DNA from: Opisthorchis felineus
Lineage: Eukaryota > Platyhelminthes > Trematoda > Opisthorchiida > Opisthorchiidae
Direction: 5' to 3'
Assembly (NCBI GenBank): GCA_004794785.1
Contig: SJOL01006423.1
Location: 544,859 to 608,858, forward strand
DNA: 64,000 nucleotides
A program made the translations under genes and the position numbers. Below the pieces are notes generated by a model. That model was not told where the DNA came from. It made no database searches and saw nothing but the letters and a program-made list of their open reading frames with translations. Position 1 is the first letter of the stretch, and each line of letters opens with the position of its first letter. Of this stretch, positions 57,156-64,000 are shown piece after piece.

Positions 57156-60100
57156 GTGTCAGTATTATCACACTGACACACTAATTCTTCGACTTGCTTT
57201 CCACAGAATAACTGTAGGAAATGATATTTAAGCTTTCGGCTGTGGGACTCGGTCGTTATTTTCCTGCACATTATTGGCCTTGCCTTGCAGAAATAGCGCA
57301 CAAAACCTAACATAATTGGCAGGTCTAAATACATTCTTCTTTTCTCAAGGCATGATAATAACAGTTCAAGTTATTCGGACCTTTAGGTTAGATTTTTTCT
57401 TCCGCTGAATTACAAAATCTCTCTTTTGTCGTTATAGATGTGATATTGCGCCTGCTTCAATCTGTGCTGCGTATGTAATGCAAGTTTCTGGAGAAGCTTG
57501 TTTGTCTTCGTCTACTTTAGACATGGAGATTATTGTACACATCTAACATCCGAATTCAAATTCATAGACAACTCTGAGTATGAAGCATTCGCTACCCGGT
57601 TAGACTCCTTCTTCAGTAATCTCGCTTTTGCCTTCTCATCGGATTTTTCATTTGAAGCTCGCGTCCATCTTAGACTGAGCCCTATATTTTGAAGTTTATC
57701 AGTCTTAACTCGCCAGAATACCCTGCATCAGTTGATCAAAATAAATTGTGGCAATATGGAGAAAACTCCCGTTAATGACCTTAAAACAACAGTGGCTGAC
57801 TATGCAACCAACAGACAGTTTAATCTATTACTGATAACCAAACTAATAAAGTTGCCTTAAAAGATTTTCACACTTAATCAGGACCCGAAACAAAATATTG
57901 TGAGCTCCGCGCAATTGAAAGTAAATGGTAGCACTATCTAACGAACAGGTGGAACTTTTAATTTGTATAGAAGCCGAATAATCGGGGGAGAGAGAATGGT
58001 TTTGACGGCTTTTTGGTCTGACAAACCCCGAGGATGCCTTGTCAAAACCAGTGGCATGACAGCACGCTGGCCCGTGTTTCAAGCATCATTTTCAGCATTG
58101 TTGATCTGAGACAGAATAAAACGACTGACGGAGGCAAATCTACGGTCTCATTCCTATAGCTGTCATCTAGCCATGTAGGGCATATGGGTAGCTCTACCTC
58201 GACTAAGTTAATTCAAACACTTTTTGAGTTACTATAACTCGATTTGATTATTTTATACAGCCATTAGCGCGATGCTCAGAAGAGCGGACTTGAGTCCGGC
58301 AGATCAGCCATCCGAAATTGTCTCAACTTCAGTTGTGTATATAGGGCTGCCGAAGTGGACTCTGGCAAATTCCTGTTTCCAAAACACAAGAAGAGGCTGG
58401 TTAGACGCGAGGAATTTTATTTTTACCGGCGGCCAACCAATTCAACTGCCCAATTCTTATTTGCATTAGAGTTCGCCATTTCCGGCCAAAAATTCAACCC
58501 AGCAGGCCTACAATATTCGATAGATTTGAGCCCAATTTCAGAATACTCGGGATAGCTGTCAACGTCTTTTAGGTAAGTTATTACCCACACCACTTGCACT
58601 CGAGAGCATACTTTCAATGAACATAACGAATTATTCATTTGCTAGGTCCGCATAATTATGCGTGCAACCAGGATTCGCAGCTGCACTAACCGGGTTTGAT
58701 CTTTTACGGCCGTGTTGATGTTGGGTGCACGAATTCTTTCTTTCGAGTCTTACGCCCCTTCAAAAAATGTAAGACAGTTTATTCTGATGAGGCTGAGTTG
58801 ACTTGGCAGTATGTGCCATCCAGGATGGCCAACATTAGCGTGGATCCTCATGAAAAAACCCAGTGGCATAGCAGGATAATTTCTCAGAAAAATGTGGGAA
58901 TAAAATCATGCCCAGTTCACTTGTTGATCTTGTGGTCTATCGTTTTGCTGGTTCCTGTTGCTTAAGGCTCTGGTGCTGCAAAGGAAAGCAGAATGAAGTG
59001 TCATTCTCATTCGTTTTTTCTGTAGAGGCTTAAGGTTAACATCTTTCAGCTGTTTTACGGGGTGCAGAAAATTAGGGTCACTGTCCTTGGGAGGACACCG
59101 TGGTGTTTCTTGTCAACCATGATTTAATCTGAAGTACTTTATTCGAAAAGTGGTCAGTCTTAATATAGGTCACGGAGTCCGTCTTCTTGATGTCTTTTCT
59201 CTGATGAAAATTGACTGTTTGAAAATCACATGCCTTAGGCGGCTGGCTCATATCGATTGCCTCTCGAAAATTCATTTTAGAAAAGATATGTCCAAGGGAC
59301 CATGAATCTCCCATTGGGGAGGCAAATTGTGTAAAAAAGACGCTTTCCTCAAATATATTTTAAAGTGACACTTTTGCAGCTCAAGGTTCGAAATCTAAAA
59401 GGAAATGTGAGGAATCTTGTCTTTTCGAAATTAGTGCAAGACATTATAAGACCAAGTTTGAAAAGTGGGATATGAAATCTCCGGAAATAGACCTGACAAC
59501 AGAGGTGAGATCGACCAACAGGTCTGTTAAGGTAGTGCTCGTTCAATGCAGAATCCAAAGGTTTTGATCACACCTACTGAATAAGCAACTATCTACGCAT
59601 ATAATAGCATATCTAGTGAAGTCTAGTGAAGTCTAGGAAAGTTGGATTGCTCCCAGCTTGCACTAGTGGAGCAGTGGTAATTCGCCAGGTGTCTGTAGTA
59701 TGATTTCCTCTAACGTGCGATTGTGTATCGCCCTTACAGCTTGAGTCTTTGTTGGGTCCTAGTGAAAACTGATACAATTTGGTTATTGTTCGGTACTTGT
59801 ACTAACGAAGTTTCGCAACAATCTGAAATGAGTCTATCGTGCCAGTCTCCATCCAGGTTGTTTTATTATTAGCTTCTGAAGAAAAGCAAAAAACGAAGTA
59901 TAGTTCGCACAACCCAATTACCTACAGGGCATTGCTTAATCTACGCGTGCATATGCGCGCTTGATCGTTCGGACAATCGATCTGCGCGCGAAAACGCAAA
60001 AAATAAAATCCTTATGAAATGAAAATCCAGCTACATATAGACTGAACGAAAGGACATGCTTGACGAAATGTTTCCCTACTATTTACTAGACAGTATGTCT

Positions 60101-60699
60101 AACGACTTAGGTACTGATAATGCTTGGTCACTGTCAAATTTGGGCAATATACTTTCTAGCAGCACAAAACTGTCCCGTTTTTGCCAGTTTGTACTTGCAG
60201 CGGTATCACTGGTAGGCCCCTCGCGTGAATTCCATAGTGGGCTAGACGTTGATAACGCCGACGTAGGATAAAAGGGGTTGGTTTTAATCGACTGAAATTA
60301 ATTTTTGTTGTTCACAAATCGAGCTGTAAGGGGACAAATTGCTTCACAAGAACGACTGTATGGCCAGGCTGGAACATTTCTAACTGTTTTTTTTTAATGG
60401 ATTTTTTGGAGCAACCAGTACGTCAATTCATGTGTCCAGGGCTGTAGGCAGTTCAGTCAACCATTTCAACTGACGAAAGTTGGAACTAATCCATTTATCG
60501 ATCTGATCGGCCGAGTTTGAAGGAGGAATTCACTGTTAGTATTTCTAACCCAAAAAACGCTACCATATTTGAAGAAGTGCAACATGTCAGCAGAAATGCA
60601 ACATGGAGAAGATCCACAACACTCCAGGGGTTCAAACAAAGCTCAAAAAGCTGTTCAACTTATGTACGAAAGAGGACTTCTTAACTCTAAGGAGACGAC
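57156..60699. other. No gene confirmed
   Basis: Protein-like but unsupported + frames lie at 57498-57692 and 60056-60271. A direct repeat (TCTAGTGAAG twice) lies near 59610-59630. A degenerate tRNA-like GGAGCAGTGGTAATTCGCC block near 59669 resembles the SINE B head. A T run lies near 60388. Confidence 0.4.
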
Positions 60700-63300
60700 T
60701 TGTATTAACTGACTCACATGGTCGCCGAATCACGTAACATTAGGTTATCCATGAGACCTTCCTTGACATGTGATCATCACGCAAAACACCTCACCAGTTT
60801 TTGGAATGCCATCAGGCTCAACGAGGGTCAGGCCCAACGTTCATTCGGGTGCCCTACAATTAGGGAGCCATCCATTTATCCAAAAAACAATTCAAAACCA
60901 GAGGCCATCCCAGTATTAACAAAATGTATGTAAACACCACCACAAGCACGATTGTGACCAAGTTCTACACAAGGACGCAACATGGCGAACCACTAACCTG
61001 TTTCTCGCTGATGATGTTGAGTTGGTTGTTCACAAGAATTTTGTAACTAAATCATACGGCTCAAAGAACAGACTAACAACCACAAAAGAATAACACCATA
61101 CAGACCCCTGTGGATGTCGACAGAAATCATTGGATACAGAATTGAAAGGGCCAAGGCCTGGACTCACCACAGAAACACACATGTGACTACGATAAGTATA
61201 AACTACTACAAGATGTATATAAACAGATTTTAATGGTGTCTATCTTCGTAGGATTAATGACCAGTCTTTACAACGGGCCTCTACGACTAAAGAAACGTCC
61301 AGGAGGTGAAGACATGATTATATCAAGGCCATTCCAAAAGACTGTGCGTCTGACTTTCTTATTCCTGGAAGCGCTAGGGAGAACAGATAAAAACTGTCCG
61401 GCACCCATTCTACGCCTGCAGCTTGCTTTCCCGCACTCGACGGGGAGTTTGTAGCAAACCATCTCGCATCACAAACCTACTAAAAGCGCGCAAAGTATGT
61501 TGCGAAACCAGGGAACACTGGCAGCAAGTCTATGCAGTACTTGTTGACTTCAGAGCATTCGACTCATCGACCACGCGGAACTACTGAAAGAAACTCGAAA
61601 TGAATGAACAAGAGAATCATTTACAAATGAGCGGAAACCTTCGTAGGCCAAATGCAGTGAAAGTCGAGTATCTAGAATTTCCACTGGTACGCATTACGGA
61701 CAACAGATGGAGTCCAGAGTAGATCATCATTGGTCCAGTGGTATTCAGATTTTGCATCACTCCCCTTCCATGCTATATCGCCTCTATGTGATTGCTGTTG
61801 ACTGGTAACCTTAAGCCTCAGAAGTCATAAAAAACTGACAGGAGCTGCCACCCAACATATATAGGCTAACCCAGTGGCAAACTGCGCCAACAAACCTAGG
61901 GCTATGATGATTGTCCCTGTGACACCCCATAGGAGGCAAACCCATATCCTTGACACGCAATGCCAACTCAAGACAATCTCATAAGCAGTGGTACAAGATA
62001 CCTGACTCAAGGTCTCCGTGGTAGCCAGGCAAAACTTACAAGCACAGATATCAACGATTTTCGGAACACTGGCTTACTTGCTTACTTTACAAAGACTTTC
62101 CATTGGTGGGATGAGTCGCCACTCACAAAAGTAGTCAGAAGTACAAACTCAAAGTACAGCGAACGAACAGACTGATCTACATCTACCGAATTCCGGAAGC
62201 ATAGTAAGTGGACCCGAAGAAACTTTCAGCCCACGTAGTTCTGCCGACTCCACTGAAAAATTCTAACGCCTGCTCGATCAGCATTTCGCAACGGCTACCA
62301 CGGAGAAAGTGCCGGAGACCAGAACACTTGATTCGATCAGTGCAAAGGAACAATCCCAGGAAGTAGCCAGCTATCCTTGACACGAGAAACAATAACTGAA
62401 TCATAACTGACGGCAGAATAAACCGTTTTACGACTGCAAACTTAAGCTGGATCAACGATTAGGCGCAAAGCATACAACATAAGGGACGGACGCAGAATTT
62501 AATCACGTTCAAAAATGGAAAACGGCAGAAAAAATTGACTCCGTAACTTGCGACGGATAGGAGAGAAACGTATCCAGTTAACCACCCAGTTCAAATGAAA
62601 AGGAAGCGTTCATTAGAGGTTTGAATCTAACGTAAGTGACCCATCCACTGAAGACTACTTGACGTGCTTAGGAAATACCCGGAAAACTTACGGGCTTACG
62701 AAATCGGTAGGCCAGTGTGACAATGAAAAACTGGAACAGAGCCAAACAGACTATTTTGAAACGGGAAAAAGGGGCACTCAGAAAATCAAGAATGAAACAA
62801 AACCTTTTAATAATGGCAGAAAATAGGGGACTCATGACAGTGGTACCGCGTTGCATCTAGCAGGTCAAACAAACGCCAGATAATGGGATCACTTACAACT
62901 GAAGACCATAGTTGAAAAGTGACCCATCGGACAGGCAGGGAAAGCTGCAGAATTCAACGAGACTGCCAGCCAGGAACGATTGAAAAGACAGAGAACAATA
63001 TCGAAGTTGCACAACTCTGCAGATTACAAAAGGTGCACTGGCATGGAAATCCACTTTTACCAATCGTTTTATCGCCTGTAACTTCAGCATCTAATTCCTC
63101 GGAAGACCTCAGGAAGTGTTTAGGAGATTTATTGACAGCAAACAGAACACCAATAATGCTGGACAGTTTGCCAACTAATTTCGGGATGATAAGCTGGAAT
63201 ACAACGAAATCATGCAGTCATTTAACGTCACCGCACTATTCGCATTTAGATATTGGTAACTCGGTGAATCAGTTCATTTTTGGTTGGGTGCCAGTCAACC
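60700..63300 (+). mobile_element. Degenerate LINE, family 2 (reverse-transcriptase remnants)
   Basis: In broken + frames, LRLQLAFPHSTGSL (near 61410-61450) matches the QxGFRxxxST segment of reverse transcriptases. VYAVLVDFRAFDSS (near 61529-61570) matches palm motif A, with Phe-Asp retained and one residue missing. GPVVFRFCITPLP (near 61735) matches the block after GVxQG. The flanking sequence is A-rich on + and gene-less, so I treat the whole stretch as one decayed element with uncertain ends. The motif spacing and sequence differ from family 1. Confidence 0.6.
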
Positions 63301-64000
63301 CGACCGCGAGAGAAAGCGTCTAGTAGAAGGCATCCACATACTTATAGGCCGGAAAGGTCTGCCCGTTGGAGTTTTCAGCTAGAGAGATTATGACCCATTC
63401 TCTCTAGGTATTGTTCGCGATCATCTTTATCTTTGCTGGTAAACTGCCTGTGCAGTTACCGAAAGTGTTCCCATCTTGGTGTTCTCAGGCAGGTGTCCGT
63501 GTGCTCAGTTCACTCGTATTGACAGTGTGTGGAAATATTGGCAGCCTGGTTGTGCTTATTGATTGTTGATCAAGTGGCTTTTGGTCTGTTCAATGAACTT
63601 GGCATTTAACTTGCAAATTTTTCGTTACCAGGAGGAGAGGCATCGTCAACACTTGGTCGGGTAGGTACCTCTTCCGCGCTTACGTAGGATCTGAAGGGCC
63701 CCACTTACCTGCTGGTTTGATTGGTTAGTTGGGAGGCAGCGTTCTCATAGGTTCATCGGTCCGACTGTGATCTGGTGTTTTGTTGTCTACCCACCATTGA
63801 TTAGATCTACTATCGCGACTGCTTCTTTTTCTAGTAGTTTTGCCCTTGTTTTGATTGGCCCGTTCCCAACTTGCATTATGTTTTGGTCTGAACTTCTCGA
63901 GAGTGGTTGGTTGATCGCACCGTCCTATTTTCTCCAACGTAATGGCTGGTGACCTTGCGTCCACCGGTTAACTGAAGGCCCCCCGTTTGTTATTTTAATT
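63301..64000. other. No gene confirmed; short perfect hairpin
   Basis: CTAGAGAGA (63379-63387) and TCTCTCTAG (63399-63407) form a 9-bp inverted repeat around 11 bases. The minus frame at 63725-63964 is basic and hydrophilic, possibly gag-like, but no zinc-knuckle motif is present. Confidence 0.45.

Noticed and set aside
60056..60271. Plus frame reading MLDEMFPYYLLDSMSNDLG, protein-like
   Set aside because: No acceptor, donor or recognisable family, and a single short open frame is not enough.
62919..63323. 134-codon plus-strand frame
   Set aside because: It lies in the decayed LINE region, and no reverse-transcriptase, endonuclease or zinc-knuckle motif was seen in it.
1..64000. CRISPR arrays, bacterial operons, replication origins
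   Set aside because: There are no evenly spaced short direct repeats and no prokaryotic gene structure. The sequence is clearly eukaryotic.

Overview
The window looks like nuclear DNA of a parasitic flatworm, most likely a trematode (inference). It is intron-rich, gene-poor, moderately AT-rich and crowded with decayed retroelements. Two facts support this: short GT-AG-bounded coding exons lie kilobases apart, and tRNA-headed repeats carry hammerhead ribozyme motifs, as in the known Sm-alpha repeats of schistosomes. Nothing looks bacterial: there are no operons, no compact gene order and no Shine-Dalgarno sites.

Protein-coding content is small. (1) The 3' end of a polo-like kinase 1 gene runs on the + strand: an exon at 3395-3511 and the terminal exon at 6618-6950, joined by a 3.1 kb phase-0 intron. 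Together they encode most of polo box 2, with the His/Lys phosphopeptide pincer kept. The kinase domain and polo box 1 must lie off the left edge. (2) A 476-codon intronless-looking frame at 25913-27343 (+) encodes a seven-helix receptor-like protein, best compared with secretin/adhesion-type GPCRs. (3) Several exons of unidentified genes are supported only by open frame plus splice signals: 23317-23451 (-), 43217-43279 (+), 43661-44042 (+), 51060-51243 (+), and more weakly 10102-10223 (-), 28816-28895 (+) and 332-455 (-).

Most of the rest is repeats. One LINE family leaves four degenerate reverse-transcriptase/3'-end pieces (1990-2300, 3985-4510, 54590-54990 on +; 56480-57155 on -). A second, different LINE reverse transcriptase decays at 60700-63300. 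A probable solo LTR (34221-34603) sits inside a copy of another repeat. A 660-bp element at 9432-10095 has two 133-bp inverted arms about 98% identical.

The most interesting signal is a set of at least three unrelated repeat families that each carry a type I hammerhead ribozyme motif with a minimal palindromic stem III: a roughly 290-bp repeat in tandem and head-to-head copies (HR family; intact core at 12804-12846 on -, near-intact at 22623-22665 on -), a tRNA-headed SINE (family A; five copies, all degenerate) and a second tRNA-Ala-like-headed SINE (family B; intact core at 42201-42243 on +). The 9432-10095 element has a related hairpin. Short self-pairing stem III is known from Penelope-like elements and retrozymes. 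The coexistence of SINE heads and such ribozymes suggests a trematode-wide ribozyme-retroelement ecosystem.

Two limits apply. Repeat boundaries were found by eye and are approximate (about 10-30 bases). No alignment, folding or database search was run.
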